Part shown: positions 19,745 through 30,019 of the stretch, in pieces
How positions within the stretch are numbered: position 1 is the stretch's first letter
How the letters are laid out: each line of letters opens with the position of its first letter
Assembly (NCBI RefSeq): GCF_045291395.1
Contig: NZ_CP152342.1
Location: forward strand, 1 to 64,000
Length of the DNA: 64,000 nt
Reading direction: 5' to 3'
From: MR-S7 sp000400995
GTDB taxonomy: Bacteria > Pseudomonadota > Gammaproteobacteria > Burkholderiales > Burkholderiaceae_C
Program-made: the position numbers and the translations under genes
The notes under the pieces: model-generated
Told to the model about the DNA's origin: nothing
The model's database searches: none
The model's input: the letters and a program-made list of their open reading frames with translations, nothing else

Positions 19745-20494
19745 ATGCAGCCCGGCCTCGAACTCTCTGACCATATCGCTACGATCACGCTGCGGCGGCC
19801 TTCTGCAGCCAACAAGTTATCCCCTGAAGACCTGCCAGCTCTCATTGCGCACATCGATCGTATCAACCAGGCGGACGACATCCGCGTCGTGGTTCTGCGC
19901 AGCGAGGGAAAGTACTTTTGCAGTGGATATGATATATCAGAGGTAAGAAACAGCCAGAACAAAGGCAGCAGCTTTGGCGAGATGGTCGATGCCATCGAGC
20001 ACTGCAGGGCCGTGACCATCGCGGTCGTGCAAGGAGGGGTCTATGGCGGCGCGACCGACATGGCCTTGGCATGTGATTTCCGGGTGGGCAGCACCGATGC
20101 GGAGATGTTCATGCCCGCTGCGCGGCTGGGCCTCCACTTCTACCAGGCAGGCCTTGAGCGCTACGTGCACCGGCTTGGACTGGACGTGGCCAAGCGTCTT
20201 TTCTTGACCTGTGAGCGCCTGACGGCCATGGAGATGAAGGGCTGCGGCTTCTTCACTCATCTCGCCACGCCGCAGGAACTGCAGGCCCAGGTGGATGAAC
20301 TGACGGCCACCTTGAGTGCCATGGCTCCCCTGCCGCTCTTTGGCATGAAGAAGCATTTGAACCTGATTGCCCGCGGCCTGCAGGACTCCGAGGCAATTGC
20401 CCGCGATGTGCTCCGTACGGTCCAGTCGGAGGACCTGCAAGAGGGCGGCGCGGCTTGGCGCGAGAAACGCCCGCCCGCCTTCAAGGGCCGCTGA
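19745..20494 (+). CDS. Crotonase-superfamily protein, atypical active site
   Basis: This 249-residue enoyl-CoA hydratase/isomerase-fold protein has the oxyanion-hole segments KYFCSGYDISEV and VQGGVYGGATDMALACDFRVG intact. Where classical hydratases have the two catalytic Glu residues it reads GGATDMA and FMPAARLG, so neither Glu is conserved and simple hydratase activity is doubtful. Start: ATG at 19745; a TTG three codons upstream (19736) is the alternative, and no strong ribosome site is seen. It leads an operon with a Bug binding protein and a CaiB transferase. Confidence 0.82.
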   Translation: MQPGLELSDHIATITLRRPSAANKLSPEDLPALIAHIDRINQADDIRVVVLRSEGKYFCSGYDISEVRNSQNKGSSFGEMVDAIEHCRAVTIAVVQGGVYGGATDMALACDFRVGSTDAEMFMPAARLGLHFYQAGLERYVHRLGLDVAKRLFLTCERLTAMEMKGCGFFTHLATPQELQAQVDELTATLSAMAPLPLFGMKKHLNLIARGLQDSEAIARDVLRTVQSEDLQEGGAAWREKRPPAFKGR

Positions 20495-20538
20495 CCGGAC
20501 AACCGTTTTCCCTACACCAACACACAGGAGACAAAGCC

Positions 20539-21501
20539 ATGTTCAAGAAAACCCTCGTGGCTGCGCTGGCAGCCGCATCGTGCACCGTTGCCCTGGCGCA
20601 GGGCTACCCCTCGCGGCCTATCACGCTGGTGGTGGGCTTTCCGCCGGGCGGTGGCGCGGATGCCGTGGCGCGCATCGTCACAGACAAGCTGGGCAAGGTG
20701 CTGGGGCAGCCCGTCGTCGTGGACAACAAGCCGGGGGCAGGGACGACGCTGGCTTCGGACATCGTGGCGCGCGCGCCTGCGGACGGGTACACCTTGCTGC
20801 TCGGCAGCGCGAACCTGTATGGTTCCGACCAACTGCTCTACAAGAGCGCGAAATACGATGGCGTGAAAGACTTCACGCCCATCTCCCGCTGGGCCGTGTC
20901 TCCCATGCTGCTGGCCGTTCGGCAGGGTTTTCCAGAGCAATCGGTACAAGGCCTGATCGATCTGGCACGCAAGACACCGGGCAAGTTGACGTACTCCTCG
21001 TCGGGGACGGGCGTCATCACCCATCTGGCGGGACTTTCGTTTACGCAGGCCACGGCCATCGACATGCTGCACGTTCCGTACAAGGGCGGGGCACCGTCCT
21101 TGCAGGCCGTCGGAGCAGGAGACGTGGACATGACGTTTGGCTCGCCTCCGTCGGTATTGCCTCTGGCACAGGCCAACAAGCTGCGCATGCTGGCCGTCAC
21201 GACGGCTGAGCGCTCCCCCTTGTTTCCTGATTTGCCGGGCATGAGGGAGTCGGGTGTCAAGGACTACGACTTCACGCTCTGGTTCGGCCTGTTCGGCCCG
21301 GCCGGCTTGCCTGCCGATGTGTCCAAGAAGCTCTTCGATGCCAGCGTGCAAGTGCTGGGCGATCCGGAAGTCAAGGCCAGGCTGGAGAAGCAGGGCAACC
21401 TGGCTGTGCCGTCCGCATCCCAGCAGGAGTTCAAGGACTGGGCATTGAAGGAGGGGAAGGGATCGAAGGCGCTGACGGAGCGTTCTGGAGCCGGGCTGTG
21501 A
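20539..21501 (+). CDS. Tripartite tricarboxylate (Bug/TctC) family binding protein
   Basis: This 320-residue periplasmic protein has a Sec signal peptide (MFKKTLVAALAAASCTVALAQ) followed by the Bug motifs YPSRPITLVVGFPPGGGADAVAR and VVVDNKPGAGTTLASD. Such proteins bind carboxylates and are very abundant in Bordetella, Cupriavidus and Comamonadaceae, often without their own TctAB membrane partners, as here. An AGGAG ribosome site lies 8 bp upstream. Its stop overlaps the next gene's GTG start, so its ligand is probably the acid that the CaiB-type transferase activates. Confidence 0.93.
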   Translation: MFKKTLVAALAAASCTVALAQGYPSRPITLVVGFPPGGGADAVARIVTDKLGKVLGQPVVVDNKPGAGTTLASDIVARAPADGYTLLLGSANLYGSDQLLYKSAKYDGVKDFTPISRWAVSPMLLAVRQGFPEQSVQGLIDLARKTPGKLTYSSSGTGVITHLAGLSFTQATAIDMLHVPYKGGAPSLQAVGAGDVDMTFGSPPSVLPLAQANKLRMLAVTTAERSPLFPDLPGMRESGVKDYDFTLWFGLFGPAGLPADVSKKLFDASVQVLGDPEVKARLEKQGNLAVPSASQQEFKDWALKEGKGSKALTERSGAGL

Positions 21502-22667
21502 ACGAATTGCCGCTGCATGGCATCACGGTCGTGGACCTCACCCGCGTGCTGGCAGGGCCTTTCTGCACGCAGACATTGGGGGACATGGGGGCCCGGATCA
21601 TCAAGGTGGAGCAGCCGGGAGTGGGAGACGATGCGCGTGCCATTGGTCCCTTCATGGGAGACGCTTCGGCCTACTTCATGTCGGTCAACCGGAACAAGGA
21701 ATCCATCGCATTGGATTTAAAGGCCGAGGGCGACCGTGCAGTCTTCGAGCGTCTGCTGGAGCGTGCGGACGTGCTGGTGGAGAACTACCGGCCGGGAACC
21801 ATGGAGAAGCTGGGATATGGCTGGGAGCAGTTGCAGGCGCGCTACCCGCGCCTTGTCATGGTGTCTATCTCCGGTTTCGGCCAGACGGGCCCCTACCGCT
21901 CGCAGCCGGCCTATGACATGGTGGTGCAGGCCATGAGCGGCATGATGAGTGTGACGGGGCATCCCGACGCAGGTCCTTGCCGTGTCGGTGTCTCCATCGG
22001 CGACCTCGGGGCCGGGCTCTATGCGGTGGTCGGAACGCAGTCGGCCCTGTTGCGCCGGGCCCGCACGGGCAAAGGCGAGCGGGTGGATGTGTCCATGCTC
22101 GATTGCCAGGTGGCTCTGCTGGAAAACGCGGTTGCGCGCTATGGCGCGACAGGCAGCGTCCCCGGGCCCATCGGCTCGCGCCATCCATCGATGACGCCTT
22201 TCGACGTCTATGCCGCAGAGGACGGCTATCTGGTGATCGCCGTTGGCAACGATGGATTGTTCAAGCGGTTGTGCGAACTGCTGGGCCTTCCTGGCCTGGT
22301 GGACGACGATCGTTTCAGGACCAACGCGTCGCGCTGCGCGCATGAAGCTGCGCTCAAGCGCATGTTGGAAGACAAACTGCGTGGGCACTCTCGCGCACAT
22401 TGGCTCAAGCTGCTGCAAGACAACGGAATCCCGACGGGGGAGTACCACTCGGTTTCAGAAGTGGTGGAGCACCCGCAGATCCAGGCGAGAGGCATGCTGG
22501 CCGAGGTTCTCGCGCCCAGCGGGGAGTCGCTCGGCGTGGCAGGCAATCCGCTGATGGCGGGCGGGGGCAAGCAAGTCGTCCGGCGGCAGCCGCCAGCGCT
22601 GGACGGCGACCGGATGCGGATCCTGGAGGAACTGGGACTCGCGCATGCGCCAGGCGAAGGCGATTGA
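21498..22667 (+). CDS. CaiB/BaiF-family (class III) CoA-transferase
   Basis: This 389-residue enzyme moves CoA between an acyl-CoA and a carboxylic acid. Family hallmarks are LAGPFCTQTLGDMGARIIKVEQPG at the N-terminus, NRNKESIALDLK, ENYRPGTMEKLG, and YDMVVQAMSGMM, whose Asp is the expected nucleophile. It starts with GTG overlapping the Bug gene stop (GTGA), a sign of coupling. With the crotonase-like protein and the GntR regulator it forms a small acid-activation module; the acid is unknown. Confidence 0.9.
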   Translation: MNELPLHGITVVDLTRVLAGPFCTQTLGDMGARIIKVEQPGVGDDARAIGPFMGDASAYFMSVNRNKESIALDLKAEGDRAVFERLLERADVLVENYRPGTMEKLGYGWEQLQARYPRLVMVSISGFGQTGPYRSQPAYDMVVQAMSGMMSVTGHPDAGPCRVGVSIGDLGAGLYAVVGTQSALLRRARTGKGERVDVSMLDCQVALLENAVARYGATGSVPGPIGSRHPSMTPFDVYAAEDGYLVIAVGNDGLFKRLCELLGLPGLVDDDRFRTNASRCAHEAALKRMLEDKLRGHSRAHWLKLLQDNGIPTGEYHSVSEVVEHPQIQARGMLAEVLAPSGESLGVAGNPLMAGGGKQVVRRQPPALDGDRMRILEELGLAHAPGEGD

Positions 22668-22694
22668 TGTTCAGCTATCGAAGGTGAGATCCAG

Positions 22695-24259
22695 ATGTCC
22701 AGCAACAACCTTTTTCCGCGCTGCGCGCCGCCTTCCCCCGCGACCTGGAGCAGATCGCCGTCGAAACCACCTCGGCGGCAGGCGAGCCGCTGCGCTACAC
22801 CTGGCGCGACCTGGACCGCGCCAGCGCCCGCATCGCCAACCTGCTGGCCTCGCTGAAGCTGCCCGAAGGCAGCCGCGTGGCCGTGCAGGTAGACAAATCC
22901 GTCGAGGCCATGCTGCTGTACCTCGGCACGCTGCGCGCGGGCTACGTGTTCCTGCCGCTCAACACCGCCTACCAGAGCGCCGAAATCGAATACTTCGTGG
23001 GCAACGCCGAGCCCGCCGTCGTCGTGTGCACGCCCGCCAACTTCGGCTGGGTCTCCAAGATCGCCTTCACCGCCGGCACGCAGCACGTCTTCACCCTGGG
23101 CGACGACCGCACCGGCAGCCTGCTGGAGCGCGCCGCGCACCATGGCGACGAACACACGCCCGTGGCGCGCGCGGCCGACGACCTCGCCGCCATCCTCTAC
23201 ACCAGCGGCACCACCGGCCGCAGCAAAGGCGCGATGCTCACCCACGGCAACCTGCTGTCGAACGCGCAGGTGCTCCAGGACTACTGGGGCTGGAAGCCCG
23301 GCGACGTGCTCATCCACGCGCTGCCCATCTTCCACGTGCACGGCCTGTTCGTGGCCATCCACGGCGCGCTCATCAACGGCAGCAAGATGATCTGGATGGC
23401 GAAATTCGACCCCAAGGCCGTCATCGCCGCCATGCCGCGCGCCACCGTCTTCATGGGCGTGCCCACGCTCTACGTGCGCATGCTGGCCGAGCCCGCGCTC
23501 ACCCAAGCCGCCGCCAGCCACATGCGCCTGTTCATCGCCGGCTCGGCGCCGCTGCTCATCGAAACCTTCAAGGAATGGCAGGACCGCACCGGCCACACCA
23601 TCCTGGAGCGCTACGGCATGAGCGAAACCATCATGCTCACCAGCAACCCTTATGCGGCCGATGCGCGCTACGGCGGGCAGGATGAGCGGCGCGGCTCCAC
23701 TGTGGGTTTCCCGCTGCCGGGCGTGGGCCTGCGCGTGGTGGACGACGCGGGCAAGGAAGTGCCTGTGGGCGAGATCGGCAACATCCAGGTGCGCGGCCCC
23801 AACGTGTTCAAGGGCTACTGGCGCATGCCCGAGAAGACCAGGGAAGAATTCAGCGCCGATGAACATGGCGGAAAGTGGTTCAAGACCGGCGACGTAGGCA
23901 AGGTCGACGAGCGCGGCTACGTGAGCATCGTGGGCCGCAGCAAGGACCTGATCATCAGCGGCGGCTACAACGTCTACCCGGCCGAGATCGAGGGCTACAT
24001 CAACGAGATGCCCGGCGTGGCCGAAAGCGCGCTGGTCGGCGTGCCGCACCCGGACTTCGGCGAAGTGGGCGTGGCCGTGGTTACGCCCAAGCCCGGCGCG
24101 AAGCTCGATGGCGAGGAGATCATCGGCGCGCTCAAGAGCCAGCTGGCCAACTTCAAGATCCCCAAGCGCTGCTTCGTCACGGCGGAGCTGCCGCGCAACG
24201 CCATGGGCAAGGTGCAGAAGAACCTGCTGCGCGAGCAGCACAAGGGGTTGTTCGCCTGA
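22695..24259 (+). CDS. matB: Malonyl-CoA synthetase-like AMP-ligase with 5' frameshift
   Basis: The main frame (from 22688 on) encodes an acyl-adenylate ligase of MatB type: LYTSGTTGRSKGAMLTHGNL, ALPIFHVHGLF, GYGMSET-type RYGMSETIML, KTGDVGKVDERGY and the C-terminal catalytic Lys in AMGKVQKNLL. MatB activates malonate or methylmalonate. The natural ATG at 22695 (MSSNNLF) is in another frame; the shift is at the TTTTT run 22711-22715, where one base is missing relative to the expected NLFSALRAAFP. Without that base only a GTG at 22877 could start the frame, losing about 60 residues. It is either a real mutation or a homopolymer error. Confidence 0.75.
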
Positions 24260-24272
24260 GACGCGCAGGCTC

Positions 24273-25802
24273 TCAGGCCCAGTGCAGCGCGCCGATGTCG
24301 TGCGCGAAGATGGGGTAGTTCATCCACGCGCCGTGCAGGCCCTTGCGCACCACCGTGCCGATCTTGGGCGCGAAGATCCAGGCGTTGACCGCGTCCTGGG
24401 CCAGGTGGCGCTGCAGCGCGGCGAACAGCACCTGCCGCTCGCGCGCGCTGGTGGCCGCGGCATGGCGCTGCGCCAGTTCGCGGAAGGCGGGGCTGTCGTA
24501 GCCGAAGTAGTAGTTCGGGTCGGTGTAGATGAGGTAGTCCAGCGGCTCGACGTGGTTGATGATGGTCATGTCGAACCGGCCATTGAACGGGCCGGCCAGC
24601 CACTGCGGCCACGTCAGTTTCTCGATGCGCACGGTGATGCCCACCTGTGCCAGGTGCGCCGCCACCACCTCGCCGCCCGCGCGCGCATAGGGTGCTGGCG
24701 GCAGGCTGAGCGTGAGTGCCAGCGTCTTGCCCACGCCGGCCTGCTTGAGCAGGGCGCGCGCGCGGTCCGGGTCGTAGGGGTAGGTGGTGGCCAGATGCAC
24801 GTAGCCCGCGTCGGTGGGCGCGAAGTGGCTGCCGATGGCCGTGCCGCGCCCTTCGAGCACGGTGCGGATGAAGGCCTCGCGGTCGATGGCGTGGGTGATG
24901 GCGCGGCGCACGCGCAGGTCGTTCAGCGGCTTGCGCCGATGGTTCAGCGCCAGCATGCCCTTGCCGCCCGACGAGCCGATCAGCAGCTGATAGCGGGCGT
25001 CGTCCTGCAGCCGGTTGACGGACTGCGTGGCGTAGTGGAAGAACAGGTCGATCTCCCCGGCCCGCAAGGCGGCGAACTGGTCGTCGGGCTCGCTCAGGAA
25101 GCGGAAGGTGGCGCGCGCCATGGACACGGACGCCGCCTGGCGGTAGGTGTCGGTCTTGGCCAGGGTGATGGAGTGGCCGGGCTGGCGGCCCGCGACGCGG
25201 TACGGCCCGGTACCCACGGGGTCGGTGGCGGCCTGCGCGGCGCTGTCCGGGTGCAGCACCACGGCCGTGTTCTCGCCCAGGCGGAAGAGCAGGTGCGCGT
25301 CGGGGCGGTGCAGCGTGAGCACCACCGTGTGCGCATCGGGCGTGCCGATGGAGGCGATGTTGTCGAACAGCGCCTTGCGTGCCTTGTTGGTCGAGCCCGG
25401 CGCGCCTGAGCGCTCCCATGAGAAGCGCACGGCGGACGCGTCCAGCGCCGCGCCGTCGTGGAAGCGCACGCCCTGGCGCAGGCGGAAGGTGTAGGCCAGC
25501 CCGCCCGGGTCCTGCTGCCACGATTCGGCCAGCAGCGGGGTGATGGCGCCGCTTTCCTCTATCTTGGTCAACCCCTCGAACACGTTGTAGTGCGTCACCT
25601 CGCCCACGGCGGCGGCTGCGGCCATGGTGGGGTCCAGGCTCTCGGGCTCGAACGACATGTTGATCGTCACCGCCTGCCGCTCGCCCGCGCGCGGCTGGGC
25701 GAGGGCCGTGAGCGGCGTGAGTGCCGTGGGAGCGGCCGCCAGGGTGGCCAGCGAGCGCGCCAGGCACGTGCGGCGCGTGAAAAGGGGCGGCTGGTCGGTC
25801 AT
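24273..25802 (-). CDS. Peptide/nickel-type ABC transporter binding protein (SBP family 5)
   Basis: This 509-residue periplasmic protein has a twin-arginine-like signal (LFTRRTCLARSLATLAAAP, ending near ALAQP) instead of a plain Sec signal. The mature part shows family 5 features: FEPESLDPTMAAAAAVGEVTHYNVFEGL, LAESWQQDPGGLAYTFRLRQGVRFHDG and DPVGTGPYR. Such proteins deliver di- or oligopeptides, nickel or glutathione to ABC permeases, but no permease or ATPase gene lies nearby. The start at 25802 (MTDQPP) is preferred over an upstream ATG at 25856 because the signal then begins normally. Confidence 0.88.
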   Translation of the reverse strand: MTDQPPLFTRRTCLARSLATLAAAPTALTPLTALAQPRAGERQAVTINMSFEPESLDPTMAAAAAVGEVTHYNVFEGLTKIEESGAITPLLAESWQQDPGGLAYTFRLRQGVRFHDGAALDASAVRFSWERSGAPGSTNKARKALFDNIASIGTPDAHTVVLTLHRPDAHLLFRLGENTAVVLHPDSAAQAATDPVGTGPYRVAGRQPGHSITLAKTDTYRQAASVSMARATFRFLSEPDDQFAALRAGEIDLFFHYATQSVNRLQDDARYQLLIGSSGGKGMLALNHRRKPLNDLRVRRAITHAIDREAFIRTVLEGRGTAIGSHFAPTDAGYVHLATTYPYDPDRARALLKQAGVGKTLALTLSLPPAPYARAGGEVVAAHLAQVGITVRIEKLTWPQWLAGPFNGRFDMTIINHVEPLDYLIYTDPNYYFGYDSPAFRELAQRHAAATSARERQVLFAALQRHLAQDAVNAWIFAPKIGTVVRKGLHGAWMNYPIFAHDIGALHWA

Positions 25803-25899
25803 GTGCGGGCTCCTCGGAAAGGGGGCTCTACAAAATGTGACATAGTATCCAGACACGCACGCACGCTCCCAAGAATCCTCACTCCGCCGCGCACCATCG

Positions 25900-27945
25900 A
25901 TGACCGTTGCAGCGTCCCACGACCCGCGCCGCCGGCGCCCCTGGGCCTGGTGGATACTGCCGCTGGCCGCGCTGGGACTGGTGATGGCGATGGGCTGGGG
26001 TGCCTACGAGGTCTACCAGGACCGCGAGAAGCGCTACCGCCACCAGGTCGAGAGCGCGCTGCGCGTGGCCAACATGCTGCAGGCCCAGAGCGTGGCCGAC
26101 TGGCGCCAGCGGCGGCTTGCCGAGGGCGCGGCCCTGCTCGACGACAGCCTCTTCGCACAGGCCGTGGCGCGCTGGCAGGCCACTCCCGCGCCGGAGCGCG
26201 AGGCGCTGGTGCGCGAGCGGCTGCGCACCATGGTCGAGCGCGCGAAATACACCGCCGCCTACCTCGTCTCGCCGGACGGGCAACTGCTGCTGTCGCCCGC
26301 GGGCCCGGCGAACGGGCAACTGCCGCTGCCCGCGCGCCGGGTGCTGCAGCGCGCGCTGGATCAGGCCGAGCCGGCGATGGTGGAGATGCACCGCAACGCG
26401 CTGTTCGCCTTCCCCATCTTCGGCGTGCTCGCGCCCGTGTTCGACGGCGTGCGCCCCGTGGCCGCCGTGTGGCTGGTGAGCGACGTGCGCACCACCCTCT
26501 ATCCGCTGCTGGACGCCTGGCCTTCGGCCAGCCGCACGGCCGAATCCGTCCTGGTGGAGCGCGACGGCGACGAGGTGCTGTACCTGAGCCCGCTGCGCCA
26601 CCGCTTCGACGAGCCGCTGACGCTGCGCGAGCCCCTCGCCGGGGCGGACAACGACGACCCGGTGCAGCGCGCAGCGCTGGGCGCGCGCGGCACGCTGTAC
26701 GGGCGCGACTACCGCAACGAGCGGGTGCTGGCCATGGTCAGCACCGTGCCCGACTCGCCCTGGCTGCTCATTTCCAAGATGGACGTGGCCGACGCCTTCA
26801 CCGACGCCCAGCGCCGCGAATGGCTGGCCCTGGCGCTGCTGGCCAGCCTGGGCCTGCTGTGGGCGGGCAGCATGGCCGTGCTGTGGCAGTGGCGCGCATG
26901 GCGGCGCGAGCGCGCGCTCAAGACCGAGCTGGAGCGCAATATGCGCTGGCTGGAGAACGCGCAGCAGGCCGCCTCCGTGGGCTACTTCGCCTACGACGCG
27001 GCGCGGGCCGAGTTCTTCATGTCGCGCATGGCCAGCGCCATGTTCGGCCTCCCCGCGGACGGCTACATGACGCTGCGCCAATGGGTCGCCATGCTGCACC
27101 CCGGGGAGCGCGAGCGCGTTCTCGACATCCACGGCCGCGCGCTCTCGGGCCGCGCGCCGCTGCGCACCCAGTACCGCATCCTGCGGCCGAGCGACGGGCA
27201 AGTGCGCTGGATCGAGGTCTGGGGCGAATACGGCAGCGACGACGAGGCCGGCCCTGCGCGCATGACCGGCACCGTGCAGGACATCACCGAGCGCAAGCAC
27301 GCCGAGGAGCAACTGGCCCGCTACCGTGCGGCGCTGGAGGAGCGCGTGCGCCTGGACGCGCTCACCCAGGTGGCCAACCGCCTCGCGCTCGACGAGGTCG
27401 TGGCGCAGGAGTGGAGCCGCGCCGAGCGCGACGGCAGCTCGCTCGCGCTGCTGATGATCGACGTGGACCACTTCAAGGCCTACAACGACCGCTACGGCCA
27501 CGTGGCCGGCGACCAGTGCCTGCAGAGCGTGGCTCGCGCGCTGTCGTCGGGCGCGGTGCTGCGCGCGAGCGACCTCGTCGCGCGCTATGGCGGCGAGGAA
27601 TTCGCCGTGCTGCTGCCCGGCACCGACGCCACCTTCGCGGCGCAGGCCGCGCAGCGGCTGTGCGAGGCGGTGAACGCGCTCGCGCTAGAGCACAGCGCCA
27701 ACCCCCAGGGCGACCGCGTGACCATCAGCGTCGGCGTGGCCAGCCTGCGTCCGCGCGACGTGGCCGCGCCGCCGGGCCAGCCCCGTGCCGGCGTGGACGC
27801 CGCGCAGGCGCTTTTCCAGCAGGCCGACGCAGCGCTCTACCGCGCCAAGCAGGCCGGCCGCAACCAGGTGGCCATCTATGAACCGGGGCGCATGGACGTG
27901 CTGCACGCGCCGGCGCCCGTACCGCAAGACCTCCATGACCTTTGA
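25900..27945 (+). CDS. Membrane diguanylate cyclase (sensor, PAS, GGDEF)
   Basis: This 681-residue protein makes cyclic di-GMP. A first membrane helix (residues 17-35) and a second (about 305-325) enclose a periplasmic sensor domain of Cache type. A PAS/PAC domain follows (about 355-475, ending TGTVQDITERK), then the GGDEF domain with the active motif GGEEF at 564-568. The inhibitory I-site RASD (555-558) lies five residues before it, so product inhibition is expected. The HAD gene starts inside its 3' end (11-bp overlap), suggesting coupling. Confidence 0.93.
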   Translation: MTVAASHDPRRRRPWAWWILPLAALGLVMAMGWGAYEVYQDREKRYRHQVESALRVANMLQAQSVADWRQRRLAEGAALLDDSLFAQAVARWQATPAPEREALVRERLRTMVERAKYTAAYLVSPDGQLLLSPAGPANGQLPLPARRVLQRALDQAEPAMVEMHRNALFAFPIFGVLAPVFDGVRPVAAVWLVSDVRTTLYPLLDAWPSASRTAESVLVERDGDEVLYLSPLRHRFDEPLTLREPLAGADNDDPVQRAALGARGTLYGRDYRNERVLAMVSTVPDSPWLLISKMDVADAFTDAQRREWLALALLASLGLLWAGSMAVLWQWRAWRRERALKTELERNMRWLENAQQAASVGYFAYDAARAEFFMSRMASAMFGLPADGYMTLRQWVAMLHPGERERVLDIHGRALSGRAPLRTQYRILRPSDGQVRWIEVWGEYGSDDEAGPARMTGTVQDITERKHAEEQLARYRAALEERVRLDALTQVANRLALDEVVAQEWSRAERDGSSLALLMIDVDHFKAYNDRYGHVAGDQCLQSVARALSSGAVLRASDLVARYGGEEFAVLLPGTDATFAAQAAQRLCEAVNALALEHSANPQGDRVTISVGVASLRPRDVAAPPGQPRAGVDAAQALFQQADAALYRAKQAGRNQVAIYEPGRMDVLHAPAPVPQDLHDL

Positions 27946-28597
27946 TGCCATTCTTTTCGACTGCGACGGCGTGCTCGTCGACAGCGAACCCATCACCAAC
28001 GGCGTGCTGTGCCAGATGCTGGGCGAAGCCGGCTGGGACCTGTCGCCCGCCGAATGCCTGCGCCTGTTCATCGGCCGCACCGTGCGCAGCGAGGCTGCCC
28101 GCATCGAGGCCGAGACCGGTCGCCCGTTCACCGACGCCTGGCTGGCCGAGTTCTACGAGCGCCGCAACGTACGCCTGCGCGCCGAACTGGTCGCCATCCC
28201 GAATGCGCCCGAGGCCGTGCGCGCCGTGCATGCGCGCCTGGGCGGGCGCATCGCTTGCGCCTCCGGGGCCGACCGGCAGAAGGTGGAGATGCAGCTCGAA
28301 CAGGTGGGGCTGGCCCCGCTGTTCGCAGGCCGCGTGTTCAGCGGCCACGAGATGCCGGCCACCAAGCCCGCGCCCGACGTGTACCTGGCCGCCGCCGCCG
28401 CGCTGGGCATTCCCCCCGCGCGTTGCCTGGTGGTGGAAGACACCGTGACCGGCGTCACCGCCGGCGTGGCCGCGGGCGCCACCGTGGTGGGCTACAGCCC
28501 TTCCAGCATCGGCCATGGCTCGCCCGAGGACCTGCGCGCGGCCGGGGCGGTGCGCATCATCGCGGACATGGCGGAGCTGCCCGCGCTGCTGGGCTGA
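27935..28597 (+). CDS. HAD-superfamily phosphatase/phosphoglucomutase-like
   Basis: This 220-residue protein carries the HAD motifs: FDCDGVLVDSEP (motif I, nucleophile Asp), CASGADRQK (motif II), a Lys in PATKPAPDVY (motif III) and VVEDTVTGV (motif IV). The all-helical cap is of subfamily I (Gph/beta-phosphoglucomutase-like, YqaB/YieH type). The substrate is a small phosphorylated metabolite that cannot be named from sequence. It overlaps the cyclase gene by 11 bp and is followed by a copy of the dispersed repeat. Confidence 0.9.
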   Translation: MTFDAILFDCDGVLVDSEPITNGVLCQMLGEAGWDLSPAECLRLFIGRTVRSEAARIEAETGRPFTDAWLAEFYERRNVRLRAELVAIPNAPEAVRAVHARLGGRIACASGADRQKVEMQLEQVGLAPLFAGRVFSGHEMPATKPAPDVYLAAAAALGIPPARCLVVEDTVTGVTAGVAAGATVVGYSPSSIGHGSPEDLRAAGAVRIIADMAELPALLG

Positions 28598-28656
28598 TTG
28601 CTCAGTTTTCGATAGCTGCCTGCGCTTGATGGGTAAGCGCTGGAGACTGATTAGGC

Positions 28657-28663
<7 letters not shown>
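28598..28663 (+). repeat. Dispersed stem-loop repeat, copy D
   Basis: Fills the gap between the convergent HAD and HMG-CoA reductase genes and runs into the reductase stop codon (28657-28659). It has the order seen in other copies: CGATAGCTG, then TGCGCTTGATGGGTAAGCGCTG (stem GCGCTT/AAGCGC), then TTAGGCCTAA. Confidence 0.75.
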
Positions 28664-29949
<1,286 letters not shown>

Positions 29950-30003
29950 GGTGGATAGGGCAATGGCGGGTAAGGGAATCGGAACGGGCGGCGGGCGGGC
30001 ACA

Positions 30004-30011
30004 GGTACAGT
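30004..30011 (+). promoter_or_regulatory. Half-site shared with the 39.5-kb palindrome
   Basis: GGTACAGT lies 9 bp before the start of the MocR-type regulator gene, between it and the divergent HMG-CoA reductase gene. The same eight bases form one end of the 26-bp palindrome upstream of the Liv binding-protein gene. A single half-site can occur by chance. Confidence 0.35.
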
Positions 30012-30019
30012 GCGGGCAC

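Noticed and set aside
22668..22694. A possible tenth repeat fragment (TTCAGCTATCGAAGG) between caiB and matB
   Set aside because: Only about ten bases match one arm of the first hairpin; too short to separate from chance.
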